From contig NZ_BLAF01000073.1 in assembly GCF_009687885.1 (NCBI RefSeq), forward strand, positions 1-55,494: a DNA stretch of 55,494 bases, given 5' to 3'. A model generated the notes under the pieces. That model had not been told where the DNA came from, ran no database searches, and worked only from the letters and a program-made list of their open reading frames with translations. The DNA is from Acrocarpospora pleiomorpha (lineage in GTDB: Bacteria; Actinomycetota; Actinomycetes; Streptosporangiales; Streptosporangiaceae). Positions 24,709 to 33,062 of the stretch are shown here, in pieces (position 1 is the first letter of the stretch; every line of letters begins with the position of its first letter). A program made the position numbers and the translations under genes.

Positions 24709-25890
24709 TCAGATCATCGAACGCATCGGCCCTGGCGGCGGCTCAAGGTCGAGCTGCGTCAACGCCGCCGCATGGTTGACCATCCCGGGCACATGGATTG
24801 CGTGCGCGAGACCCGTGTGCGCGTCGCGCCAGAACCGCTGCAGGGGGTTTGACATGCGCATCGCGTTGCCGCCAGACCGGTCGAAGATCTCGTCGAGCGC
24901 GCGAACCGCTCGCCACGCGGCGCTCACCTGGCGCCGGCGACCGGCGGCCCGCTCGGCGAAGGTCACGTCGCGGCCGGACTCGACGATGTCGAACATCCGT
25001 GACGCGTTCTCGATCAGGGACGTCCGTGCGGCGTCGATCTCGGCGGCGGCGTGGCTGATCGCGTAGAGGACGTGCGGGTCGTCCTTCACCTTCGTGCCGA
25101 CCACCGAGACCCGGTCGCGCTGGTAGTTCAGATGGTGCGCGAGACCGCCTTCGCAGATTCCGATGGTGGCCGCGGTGATACCCAGAGGGAACACGCACGA
25201 GTAGGGCATGCGGTAGATGGGGTTCGGCAGGCCGAGCTCTCGACCGCGAGTGCCGTCGAGGAGCTTCGGCTGCTCGAGCACGCGGTGCGAGGGCACGAAG
25301 GCGTCCTTGACGATAATGTCCTTGCTGCCGGTGCCACGCAGGCCGACGACGTCCCAGCTGCCGGGAACAATCTCGTAGTCGGAGCGGGGAAGCAGCATGT
25401 GAAGCGAGTAGCGGGGCTCGACCGGCTTGCCGTCGGTGTCTCCCAGGAGCGCTCCGAGGAAGATCCACCTGCAGTGGTCGGTACCCGAGGAGAACTGCCA
25501 TCGGCCGTTGAAGATGAACCCGCCCTCGACCGGACGAGCCACGCCCATCGGGGCGTAAGGAGATGCGATCCAGACCTCGGGGTCGGGGCCCCAGACGTCC
25601 TCCTGGGCCTGCGCGTCCGCGAGCGCGAGTCCCCACGGGTGCACTCCGACCACGCCGGCGACCCAGCCGCTGGCTCCATCCAGGCTCGCCAGCCGCATGA
25701 CCGTCGAGGCGAACTCGGCCGGGTGGGCTTCCTGGCCTTCGTAGATCTTCGGCTGCAGCAGCCGGATGACGCCTGCGTTTCGCATCACCTCGACGGTGGG
25801 GTCGCTGAGCTGTCCCAGACGCTCGTTCTCGGGGCCCATTTCGCGCAACGTCTCTGCGTGCTCCATGAGGCGGTCCAACACTCGCGTCAT
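24709..25890 (-). CDS. hsaA: Flavin-dependent monooxygenase, oxygenase component (HsaA-like)
   Basis: A 393-residue protein of the acyl-CoA-dehydrogenase fold, group D flavin monooxygenase type. It has LASLDGASGWVAGVVGVHPW, FIFNGRWQFSSGTDHCRWIF and GSWDVVGLRGTGSKDIIVKD, all typical of HsaA and related p-hydroxyphenylacetate hydroxylases. It lacks the catalytic glutamate pattern of true acyl-CoA dehydrogenases. It should ortho-hydroxylate the phenolic A ring (3-HSA to 3,4-DHSA) using reduced flavin from HsaB, encoded at 28236-28817 on the opposite strand. AAAGG lies before ATG 25890. Confidence 0.9.
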   Translation of the reverse strand: MTRVLDRLMEHAETLREMGPENERLGQLSDPTVEVMRNAGVIRLLQPKIYEGQEAHPAEFASTVMRLASLDGASGWVAGVVGVHPWGLALADAQAQEDVWGPDPEVWIASPYAPMGVARPVEGGFIFNGRWQFSSGTDHCRWIFLGALLGDTDGKPVEPRYSLHMLLPRSDYEIVPGSWDVVGLRGTGSKDIIVKDAFVPSHRVLEQPKLLDGTRGRELGLPNPIYRMPYSCVFPLGITAATIGICEGGLAHHLNYQRDRVSVVGTKVKDDPHVLYAISHAAAEIDAARTSLIENASRMFDIVESGRDVTFAERAAGRRRQVSAAWRAVRALDEIFDRSGGNAMRMSNPLQRFWRDAHTGLAHAIHVPGMVNHAAALTQLDLEPPPGPMRSMI

Positions 25891-26026
25891 CGCATTGCCT
25901 TTCTCAACCCCAAAAGGCGAGCACCGGGCTCGCCGTCCTGATCGTCGAACGTGCGCCGTACGACGTGTGCAGCCTGCTCCCGATGAGCCGGCATCGCGCG
26001 GTCAATCCCGGCCAGCAGGACCGCGC

Positions 26027-27148
26027 TCATGCGTCGAAGCTGATGGTCACCGCGGGAGCGTCAGGCAATGCCTGGCAGCCGAGCACCAGGCCGTCGGCGA
26101 GGTCTGCCTCATCGAGGACCTGGTTGTTCCGCATCCGCACCGAGCCATCGAGCACGACGCACGCGCAGGCGCTGCAGTTTCCCTCCCGGCACGAGTACGG
26201 GGCGTCGAGTCCGGCATCCAGGAGAACGTCCAGGAGCACCTTGTCAGCGGGCCACGCATGCGTGCTCGTCGCACCGTCGAGCGTGACCTCGAGCTGGGTG
26301 TCGGCGCCGCTCCCCTGGGGCGCGGACTGCTCCGTGCCCCCGGGACGTCGGGGGGTGAACGGGTAGGCGGAGGTGGTCTCGTACCGCTCGGAGTGGATGG
26401 CTTCCGACGGCACGCCAGCCCTGCCTAGGGCCTGGAACGCCAGGTCCATGAACGGCGCCGGACCGCACACGAGGTACTGACCGCCGGACCGCCGGTCGAG
26501 GAACGCGACCAGGTCATCGACGTGAGGGACCCGGCCGTGGTGGATCTCCTGCCACATCTCCACGGCGAAGCGGTCGCCATACCGGGCCGAGAGCTTGAGC
26601 AGTTCCTCGCGGAAGATCGTTGATGCGTCGTCGCGGTTGGCGTAGAAGAGGCGGACCGAGCGATCACCAGCGACCAGAGCCTCCTTCGCGATCGCGATGA
26701 CGGGGGTGATCCCGCTGCCGGCCGCGACCAGCACGACGTCGCCAGGCCGTTCCCGGAGCGTGAATGTGCCGGCGGGCCGAAGCGCACGGATCCGCCAACC
26801 TGGCCGGACGTTGTCTACCAGCCAACCCGAGGCGGCTCCTCCGGCCGTGCGTTTGACGGTCACCTTCAGGTGAGTGTCGACGCTCGGCGCACTCGCCAGC
26901 GAGTAGCACCGAGCCACGTCGCCACCCGGGAGCGGCACCTTGATCGTCAGAAACTGCCCGGCCTTGTACCGGAACTGCTCGGCGCGTTCCGCCGGCGGCT
27001 CGAGGATGAACGAGCGAGCGTCGACGGTCTCCTCGATGACCCGGCTGACGCGGAGGTCAACACCGGGCACCATGTCGGGCACCGTGTCAGGGGCTGTGTC
27101 GGGCGCTGTGTCGAGAACCGTGCCGTGGTCCTCGACCGAGGGCGTCAC
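26027..27148 (-). CDS. kshB: Ketosteroid hydroxylase reductase-type ferredoxin reductase (KshB-like)
   Basis: A 373-residue FNR-type reductase with C-terminal plant-type ferredoxin. The FAD site is ARCYSLASAP, the NAD(P) site VLVAAGSGITPVIAIAK, and the [2Fe-2S] ligands are Cys in CREGNCSAC plus a fourth in LVLGCQALP. It should pass electrons from NADH to KshA. GTG 27148 overlaps the hsaD stop (GTGA), so coupling is likely. The first 24 residues contain an odd near-repeat (DTAPDTAPDTVPDMVPG) from 12-bp DNA repeats; the GTG or ATG around 27079 just before VPGVDLRV may be the ancestral start. Confidence 0.88.
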   Translation of the reverse strand: MTPSVEDHGTVLDTAPDTAPDTVPDMVPGVDLRVSRVIEETVDARSFILEPPAERAEQFRYKAGQFLTIKVPLPGGDVARCYSLASAPSVDTHLKVTVKRTAGGAASGWLVDNVRPGWRIRALRPAGTFTLRERPGDVVLVAAGSGITPVIAIAKEALVAGDRSVRLFYANRDDASTIFREELLKLSARYGDRFAVEMWQEIHHGRVPHVDDLVAFLDRRSGGQYLVCGPAPFMDLAFQALGRAGVPSEAIHSERYETTSAYPFTPRRPGGTEQSAPQGSGADTQLEVTLDGATSTHAWPADKVLLDVLLDAGLDAPYSCREGNCSACACVVLDGSVRMRNNQVLDEADLADGLVLGCQALPDAPAVTISFDA

Positions 27149-28023
27149 CGGTCCCCCGGCTGGTCGGGACGACGCAGGAATGCCACGACCTGCTCCTCGA
27201 ACGCCACGCGCTGCTCCTGCATGACCCAGTGCCCGCAGCGCGGGAACACATGGAGCTCTGCCCGCGGGATGTGCCTCATCGCGACCATGGCCATATCCAG
27301 CGGGCTCACCCTGTCGTCGCGGCCCCACGCGATGAGCGTCGGCGCGGCGACGGCGCCGAACCGGGCCCAGTAGGGAACCTCATCGGCGCTGGGAGCCATG
27401 CGACGACGCATGGCCTCGCGGCCGTATGACTCGCGCATGCTGCGCAGGGCGTCGTGGGACGTGGCCAGCTGCCACCTCTCCTCGAAGAGCTCATCGGTGA
27501 TGAGGGCTGGGTCGAAGACCATGGAGTCGAGCCAGCGACGCAGCTTCTCCCGCGTCGGGTCGTCGGCGAACTCGGAGAGCAGAACGATGCCCTCGGAGGG
27601 GAACGGGTTCAGGATGTTGACGCCGATCCCGCCGATGGTCACCAGCTTCGCGACGCGCTCGGGGTTCGCCATCGCGAATCGGGTCGCAACGCCACCGCCC
27701 ATGGAGTTACCCAGGAGCAGGACACGATCGAGCCCGAGACCGTCGAGGAATCGTGGCACCGAGCCCGCGGACGCGATGGCTGGCGGCTCGCCGGTCGGGT
27801 CACTGATGCCGTAGCCGGGGAACTCCAGAACCAGGCACCGGAAGTGCGCCCCGAGTGCCGGCAGGTTGTCGCGGAAGTTGCCCCAACCGCTCACGCCCGG
27901 GCCGGATCCGTGAAGCATGACAAGAGGCGGGCCGTCCCCGAAATCGTGGTAGCGAAGGACGCCCCGTTCCGTCTGCAGCTCGCGTTGGGTCTGTCCCCGC
28001 GAGACGGTCGGACTCGTCACCAC
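27145..28023 (-). CDS. hsaD: Meta-cleavage product hydrolase (alpha/beta hydrolase, HsaD-like)
   Basis: A 292-residue alpha/beta hydrolase. The oxyanion loop is HGSGPGVSGW, the nucleophile elbow GNSMGGG (Ser about 107), the acid in GRDDRVS (Asp about 236) and the base in CGHWVMQE (His about 265), the MhpC/BphD/HsaD arrangement. It would cleave the C-C bond of the ring-opened product (DSHA), giving 2-hydroxyhexa-2,4-dienoate and a propionate-bearing indane (HIP). GGAGG at 28029-28033 favours GTG 28023 or 28020; an ATG at 28041 lies upstream of that ribosome site. It is divergent from hsaB. Confidence 0.9.
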   Translation of the reverse strand: MVTSPTVSRGQTQRELQTERGVLRYHDFGDGPPLVMLHGSGPGVSGWGNFRDNLPALGAHFRCLVLEFPGYGISDPTGEPPAIASAGSVPRFLDGLGLDRVLLLGNSMGGGVATRFAMANPERVAKLVTIGGIGVNILNPFPSEGIVLLSEFADDPTREKLRRWLDSMVFDPALITDELFEERWQLATSHDALRSMRESYGREAMRRRMAPSADEVPYWARFGAVAAPTLIAWGRDDRVSPLDMAMVAMRHIPRAELHVFPRCGHWVMQEQRVAFEEQVVAFLRRPDQPGDR

Positions 28024-28235
28024 CGTTGCCTCCTGTTGCATAGTCCAGATGCCAGCGACCCCAGTGAGACTAGGAACCTGTCCCGGCGACCAGCCCGGTT
28101 GCTCTCGGTCACCGGGATCGGTGAGCCGAGACTCGGCGTCGATCGTCGATCGAGGTACCGATGAATGGGAGTCGGGCGTGCTGTCGAGTCGCCGGTTCCT
28201 ACGGTGAAGGCGCACCACGAGCAGGAAGGTTTCAC
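28024..28235. promoter_or_regulatory. Divergent hsaD / hsaB promoter region
   Basis: This 212-bp interval carries two oppositely oriented TAGGAACC motifs: TAGGAACC at 28071-28078 reading right and its complement at 28194-28201 reading left, each followed within a few bases by GGCGAC. GGAAC is a known -35 element of some ECF sigma factors, but no matching -10 is obvious. A dyad CGTCGATCGTCGATCG lies near 28138-28153. Confidence 0.4.
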
Positions 28236-28817
28236 ATGATGGCAACTGATCAGTCGACTGGTCTGGACTCTCGCCCGGCGCCGCATGACGGTCCGTCGGG
28301 GGCGGAGATGCGTCGCGCGCTGGGCCACTTCGCGAGCGGTGTCACAATTGTGACCGGTGCCGGTGCTGACGGTCCCGTGGGCTTCGCGTGCCAGTCGTTC
28401 GCATCCGTGTCGCTCGATCCGCCGCTCGTGCTCTTCTGCGCGGACCACCGCGGCCGTGCCTGGCCGATCATCCGTGCGGCCGGGGTGTTCACGGTCAATG
28501 TCCTCGCCGCCGACCAGATCGACCTGTGCATGCGGTTCGGCTCGCGTGACGGCGCGAAGTTCCGCGATCTCGACTGGACGGCGTCGCCCTGGGGATCGCC
28601 GAGCTTCCCGGAGACGATCGTGCAGATCCACGCCAAGGTCGAGACGGTGTACACCGCCGGCGATCACGACGTGATCATTGGCAGGGTTCTCAGCCTGTCG
28701 GAGGCTGACGCCGACGCGCGACCGTTGCTGTTCTACCGGGGTAGGTTCGGCCTCGATGACGGCGACCCGTCCTTCGTCACCCCGATCACCTGGGGCTGGG
28801 ACGACCACTGGTGGTGA
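28236..28817 (+). CDS. hsaB: Flavin reductase component of the HsaAB monooxygenase
   Basis: A 193-residue flavin-reductase-domain protein. Blocks MRRALGHFASGVTIVTG, GFACQSFASVSLDPPLVLFC and GAKFRDLDW are the usual signature of HsaB/HpaC-type reductases, which supply FMNH2 or FADH2 from NADH to HsaA. AGGAAGG at 28223-28229 supports ATG 28236. It is the only Hsa gene on the plus strand and faces the IclR gene across a strong terminator. Confidence 0.9.
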   Translation: MMATDQSTGLDSRPAPHDGPSGAEMRRALGHFASGVTIVTGAGADGPVGFACQSFASVSLDPPLVLFCADHRGRAWPIIRAAGVFTVNVLAADQIDLCMRFGSRDGAKFRDLDWTASPWGSPSFPETIVQIHAKVETVYTAGDHDVIIGRVLSLSEADADARPLLFYRGRFGLDDGDPSFVTPITWGWDDHWW

Positions 28818-28856
28818 CGGCGACTTGCCAGCGTCCTGATCCACTCGCCCGAACGC

Positions 28857-28899
28857 GCACACGCGCCGGCCGGTCAGCATGACCGGCCGGCGCGTGTGC
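28857..28899. terminator. Strong bidirectional terminator
   Basis: A perfect 19-bp stem, GCACACGCGCCGGCCGGTC with its complement, and a 5-base loop AGCAT lies between convergent hsaB and the IclR gene. Confidence 0.85.
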
Positions 28900-28917
28900 A
28901 TGCGATCCCTGTTGCGG

Positions 28918-29721
28918 CTAGGCCATGCGCGGGAGCGTCTCGGCGATCTGCTGCTCGACACGCCGGCCCGGCGCGAACTCGAGCGTGCCCGCGATCCGCC
29001 GGGCACGGTCGAGCAGAAGTGGCGCGAACCGTTCCAAGTTGACCGGCTGGCCACCGTCACACAGCGAGATCCCGGCCTGAAGAGCGCCCATCGAAGCGGG
29101 TGCCCCGACGCAGCTGATCGGGTTCGCCAGGCCCGTCTGGGCAAACGCGAGGCCACCACGGCTCCGCACCTCACTGAGCTCTCGATGCAAGCCCGCGATG
29201 TCCGGCATCGGGACCACGCCGCTCACCGCCAGCTGATCAAGAAGCCGCTCGACAGTCTCGGGCTCGATGCGGGCAAGCATCGCCTTCCCGACAGCGGTCA
29301 GGTGCGCGGGAAGTCGCCCACCGACACGCGAGGGCACGGAGGGCAGGACCGGGCCACCCAGCTTGTCCAGGTACAGCACCGACGGCCCGTCGAGAATGGC
29401 GAGGTGGACGACCAGTCCGGTGCGCATGACGAGCTCGTGAAGGAAAGGGGCGGCTACCTCGCGCAGTGCCGACACGTCGTCGCTGGGCCCGGCCAGGTGA
29501 CTGGCGCGCCAACCGAGGTGGTAGCCCGACTCGTCGTGCTGGAGCCAGCCATTTCGGACAAGCTGGTCGAGGATTCGGTGCGCGGTCGAACGCGGGAGGC
29601 CGGTGAGTGTGGCGATATATTCGAGACTCCGCCGGGATCCGCGGCCCTCGAACGTCTCCATGATGAGCGTCATCCGCTGCACCATCGACGGCGCCACCTT
29701 CTCTTCAACGTTGACCGTCAT
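28918..29721 (-). CDS. IclR-family transcriptional regulator
   Basis: A 267-residue regulator. Residues about 10-75 form the winged helix-turn-helix (EYIATLTGLPRSTAHRILDQ, LVRNGWLQ), followed by the IclR effector domain with LHELVMRTGLVVHLAILDG, GGRLPAHLTAVGKAMLARI and GLAFAQTGLANPISCVGAPA. ATG 29721 gives the normal N-terminal length. A palindrome TTGAGTGCACTCAA lies 25 bp upstream, where it could mediate autoregulation or control by the GntR protein. The location between the Hsa genes and the transporter operon suggests it senses an early aromatic or steroid intermediate. KstR-type TetR regulators are not seen. Confidence 0.9.
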   Translation of the reverse strand: MTVNVEEKVAPSMVQRMTLIMETFEGRGSRRSLEYIATLTGLPRSTAHRILDQLVRNGWLQHDESGYHLGWRASHLAGPSDDVSALREVAAPFLHELVMRTGLVVHLAILDGPSVLYLDKLGGPVLPSVPSRVGGRLPAHLTAVGKAMLARIEPETVERLLDQLAVSGVVPMPDIAGLHRELSEVRSRGGLAFAQTGLANPISCVGAPASMGALQAGISLCDGGQPVNLERFAPLLLDRARRIAGTLEFAPGRRVEQQIAETLPRMA

Positions 29722-29745
29722 CACACGCCCCTTCACTGGCGCCTT

Positions 29746-29759
29746 TTGAGTGCACTCAA
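29746..29759. promoter_or_regulatory. Palindromic operator upstream of the IclR gene
   Basis: TTGAGTGCACTCAA, a perfect 14-bp palindrome. On the gene's strand it directly follows a possible -10 (TACATT), a good position for repression. The extended word TGAGTGCACTCAATGT recurs in the promoter of the GntR gene. Confidence 0.6.
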
Positions 29760-29890
29760 TGTAACACCGGTCACGCCATTTGAGGATACTCTTTACGCGG
29801 ATATTTCGGACAAGTTTCCCAGCAGGATCTCGTGGACGACATCTACGTGAAGATGAGCAGCCGACGGCGCGAAGACCTGGCGCGCGGCGA

Positions 29891-31111
29891 TCAGCGCGCG
29901 TGCGCCCCGAGGACCGCCCGGCCCTCCGGCGGCGGGCCAATGAGGACACAGCGCGCGCCGCTCGCGATCGACGCCATGCACTTATTGCAGTGAATGCACA
30001 GGCCGCCGCGCGCATAGTCGGCGTTCGAGAGGGCGGCGACCAGGCCGGGGTCACGCAGCAGCGCTCGAGCCATGGCGACGAACTGGAAGCCCTGGGCCGC
30101 CGCCGTGTCCATGTCGTCGATCGTGTTCACCCCACCAAGCAGGATGAGCGGCAGCGACACCTCGGCCCGCACTTGACGCGCAGACGGCAGGAGGTAGAGC
30201 GGTTCGAACGGATAGGAACGCAGCCGAAGCCGTCCGAAAAGCCGCATGCCCGTTCTCTGCGGCTGAGGCATGATGGCGGCCATCTCCTGGATCGGAGCAT
30301 CGCCGCGGAACAGGTACATCGGATTGAGCAACGAACTCCCCGCGGTGAGCTCAAGGGCGTCCACCAGTCCGTCGCGCTCAATCCACTGCGCCAGCTGCAC
30401 GGCCTCGTCGAGCCAGAAGCCACGAGCGACGCCATCGTCCATGTTGAGCTTGGCCGTGACCGCGATCGTGCCGCCCACAGCGTCGCGCACACTTCGAAGG
30501 GCCTCCAGCGCGACGCGTGCCCGATTGGCGAGGGTCCCGCCGTACTCGTCATCGCGACGGTTCAGGCGCGGGCTCAGGAACGAGCTGGCGAGGTAGTTGT
30601 GTCCGAGGTGGACCTCGACGGCGTCGAAGCCGGCCTCTCGGGCGGTCAGCGCGGCGCTGCCATGGGCCGCCGCGACCCGGCGCAGGTCGGCCGATGTCGC
30701 AGACCGCGACAAGACCAGATGCTGCGCACTCAAGTGGGGTGAGGGCGCCAGTGCCGGCGAACCCGTCGACTTCGCGTTCGACACCGGGCCCGCATGACCG
30801 ATCTGCGCCGAGATCGCGGCGCCTTCGCCGTGCACGGCGTCAGCGAGCCGGCGCAGCCCCGGGAGCGCCTCCTCACCCATCAAGATCTGGTTCTGGTGGA
30901 GCCGCCCGTCCGGGGTGACCGCGCAGTAGGCGACGGTAGTCATCCCGATGCCCCCGCGCGCGAGCTCGGAATGGAACTCGACCAGCCGGTCACTGACTTG
31001 GCCGCCAGGGGTCATGCCCTCGAAGGTCGCAGCCTTGATCGTCGCGTTGCGCAGCGAGATCGGGCCGAGGCGAGCGGGCTCGAGGATCGGGTGCGTCTTC
31101 GGGTCGGTCAT
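29891..31111 (-). CDS. Old-yellow-enzyme-type NADH:flavin oxidoreductase
   Basis: A 406-residue FMN TIM-barrel protein of the OYE/2,4-dienoyl-CoA reductase class. It has ISAQIGHAGPVSN, the active-site and FMN blocks VEVHLGHNYLASSFLSPRLN and DEYGGTLANRARVALEAL, and LPLILLGGVN. The C-terminus holds CIHCNKC, reminiscent of the Fe-S region of dienoyl-CoA reductases, but the following FAD/NAD domain is absent. It could reduce an enone or dienoyl-CoA on the substrate. ATG 31111 overlaps the stop of the ABC ATPase gene (ATGA), so it is translated with the transporter. Confidence 0.88.
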   Translation of the reverse strand: MTDPKTHPILEPARLGPISLRNATIKAATFEGMTPGGQVSDRLVEFHSELARGGIGMTTVAYCAVTPDGRLHQNQILMGEEALPGLRRLADAVHGEGAAISAQIGHAGPVSNAKSTGSPALAPSPHLSAQHLVLSRSATSADLRRVAAAHGSAALTAREAGFDAVEVHLGHNYLASSFLSPRLNRRDDEYGGTLANRARVALEALRSVRDAVGGTIAVTAKLNMDDGVARGFWLDEAVQLAQWIERDGLVDALELTAGSSLLNPMYLFRGDAPIQEMAAIMPQPQRTGMRLFGRLRLRSYPFEPLYLLPSARQVRAEVSLPLILLGGVNTIDDMDTAAAQGFQFVAMARALLRDPGLVAALSNADYARGGLCIHCNKCMASIASGARCVLIGPPPEGRAVLGAHAR

Positions 31112-31992
31112 GATCCCGAGCGGCCGCCGACGGCCATTGACACGTCCGGCCCGTGCGGCGTCGTCCGCGGGGTCGTTGGAGGAAGTCCGAACTTTCGGGC
31201 GCGTGGGCTCCCCGCCGGGATCGAGTTCAGCAGGCTCTTGGTGTACGACGACGTCGGCTGCCGGTAGACGGCATCGGTCGTCCCTTCCTCCACCAGGGCG
31301 CCCCCGCGCATCACGGCGACTCGATCGGCGAGAAGCCGTACCAGCCGGAGATCATGTGAGATGAAGAGGTAGGCGATGCCGCGTTCTCGCTGGAGGTCGC
31401 GCAGCAAGTTGATCACCTGGGCCTGGGTGGACACGTCGAGCGCGGCCACGGGCTCGTCGCACACGATGAACGACGGTTGCGTGATGAGGGCACGAGCGAT
31501 CGCCACCCGCTGGAGCTGCCCCCCGGAGAGCTCGTAGGGGTAACGCGAAAGATGTGCCTGGGTCAGCCCGACCCGCTCGATCAGGTCTCCGACCAACCGG
31601 GCGCGCTCACGCCTGTCGGCCGCGCCGACCACCTCGAGCGGCTCCGCGATCGCGGACTGAATGGTGAGCCGCGGGTTGAGCGAGGTGTAAGGATCTTGGA
31701 AGATCATCGTCGCGTGCGCACGCATCTTTCGCAGCTCGGACGACCTCATCGACGCGAGGTCGCGACCGAGTAGCTCCACCGTTCCCGAGGTGGGCTCGAT
31801 CAGCCTGAGCGCGAGCCGGCCGACCGTCGACTTGCCGGCACCGCTCTCGCCCACGACTGCGACCGTCTCGCCGGCGTCGACGCTCACGCTCAAGCCGTCA
31901 ACGGCACGGTGCACCACGTACTGCCTGCCGATGAGGTTGCGGGCGGTGTAGACCTTCGTCAGGTCGGTCACCCGCAGGACCGGGTCACTCAT
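31108..31992 (-). CDS. ABC transporter ATP-binding protein (OppF/DppF-like)
   Basis: A 294-residue ATPase. Walker A GESGAGKST, Q-loop MIFQDPYTSLNPRLTI, signature LSGGQLQRVAIARAL, Walker B FIVCDEPVAALD and the switch His in LFISHDLRLV are all present. It forms the heterodimeric motor of an oligopeptide-type importer with the product of 31985-33046. ATG 31992 overlaps that gene's stop by 8 bp. Confidence 0.92.
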   Translation of the reverse strand: MSDPVLRVTDLTKVYTARNLIGRQYVVHRAVDGLSVSVDAGETVAVVGESGAGKSTVGRLALRLIEPTSGTVELLGRDLASMRSSELRKMRAHATMIFQDPYTSLNPRLTIQSAIAEPLEVVGAADRRERARLVGDLIERVGLTQAHLSRYPYELSGGQLQRVAIARALITQPSFIVCDEPVAALDVSTQAQVINLLRDLQRERGIAYLFISHDLRLVRLLADRVAVMRGGALVEEGTTDAVYRQPTSSYTKSLLNSIPAGSPRARKFGLPPTTPRTTPHGPDVSMAVGGRSGS

Positions 31993-33046
31993 AGCGGACT
32001 CCCTCGAGACGCAGGTCGCCGACGCGAGCGCAGCGGCTGGCGCGTCCGTGGTCGAGGGCGCGCAGCTCCACCGGGTCTCCGCAAAGGTCGTCGAGGGCAT
32101 GAGCACATCGGGGCTGGAAGCGACAGCCGGTCGGGAATCGGTGCGGAGGCGGAACGACGCCCTTGATGTGCGACAGCGTCTCGACCCCGGCCATGGGATC
32201 GACGACGGTGCCGAGGAGCGCGGAGGTGTACGGGTGCTGCGGGTCGTGAAAGATGTCATCGACGCCTGCGTGTTCGACCACCTGACCGGCGTACATCACC
32301 ATCACTCGCGAGCACGTCTCCGCGACGACGCCCAGGTCGTGGGTGATCAGCAGGGTTCCGAATTCGAGTTCGCCCTGCAGGCGTGCGAGCAGTTCCAGCA
32401 TCTGGCGCTGCACGGTCACGTCGAGTGCCGTGGTGGGCTCGTCGGCGATCAGGATCTCGGGCTGGCACGCCAGCGCCATCGCGAGCATGACCCGTTGGCA
32501 CATTCCGCCGCTGAACTGGTGCGGGTACTGCCGCAGTCTCTCGCCCGCCTTTGGGATCTCAACGAGCTCGAAGAGCTCCTTGGCGACAGCTGACGACTCC
32601 CGCCGGGAGAGACCGCGGTGCCGGCGAAGCGACTCCGCGACCTGGTCACCTACGGTGAACGCGGGGTTCAGCGAGCGCCGGGGCTCCTGGAAGATCATCG
32701 CCATCACCTCGCCGCGCACGTCGCTGTACTCCCGCTCCGAGAGTCCGACGAGCTCTCGGCCGGCCAAGGCGACGCTGCCGCCGGAGATCCGCGCGTTGCG
32801 GGGCAGGAGTCCCATGATGGCCAGAGACGTCACGGTCTTACCCGACCCCGACTCCCCCACGAGTCCCACCGTCTCGCCCCGGCCGACATGGAGCGACACA
32901 TCGCTGACGATCGGTAGCCAACCGCGCTCAGTCGACACCTCGACGGTCAGGCTGGTCACATCGAGGAGGCTCCCCCCATGTTCCGAGGCCGACTCGACCG
33001 GGATGCGCGACCGTCGTCGCTCGTTCTTCAGGCTCAGCGTTCTCAC
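31985..33046 (-). CDS. ABC transporter ATP-binding protein (OppD/DppD-like)
   Basis: A 353-residue ATPase with Walker A GESGSGKTV, signature FSGGMCQRVMLAMAL, Walker B ILIADEPTTALD and LLITHDLGVV. The C-terminal oligopeptide-transporter extension includes FPTGCRFQPRCAHA with the conserved cysteines. GTG 33046, 8-9 bp after AGGAGG, was preferred over an upstream extension that would overlap the permease gene. Confidence 0.92.
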   Translation of the reverse strand: MRTLSLKNERRRSRIPVESASEHGGSLLDVTSLTVEVSTERGWLPIVSDVSLHVGRGETVGLVGESGSGKTVTSLAIMGLLPRNARISGGSVALAGRELVGLSEREYSDVRGEVMAMIFQEPRRSLNPAFTVGDQVAESLRRHRGLSRRESSAVAKELFELVEIPKAGERLRQYPHQFSGGMCQRVMLAMALACQPEILIADEPTTALDVTVQRQMLELLARLQGELEFGTLLITHDLGVVAETCSRVMVMYAGQVVEHAGVDDIFHDPQHPYTSALLGTVVDPMAGVETLSHIKGVVPPPHRFPTGCRFQPRCAHALDDLCGDPVELRALDHGRASRCARVGDLRLEGVRYE

Positions 33047-33062
33047 TGTCTTCGGCCTCCTG

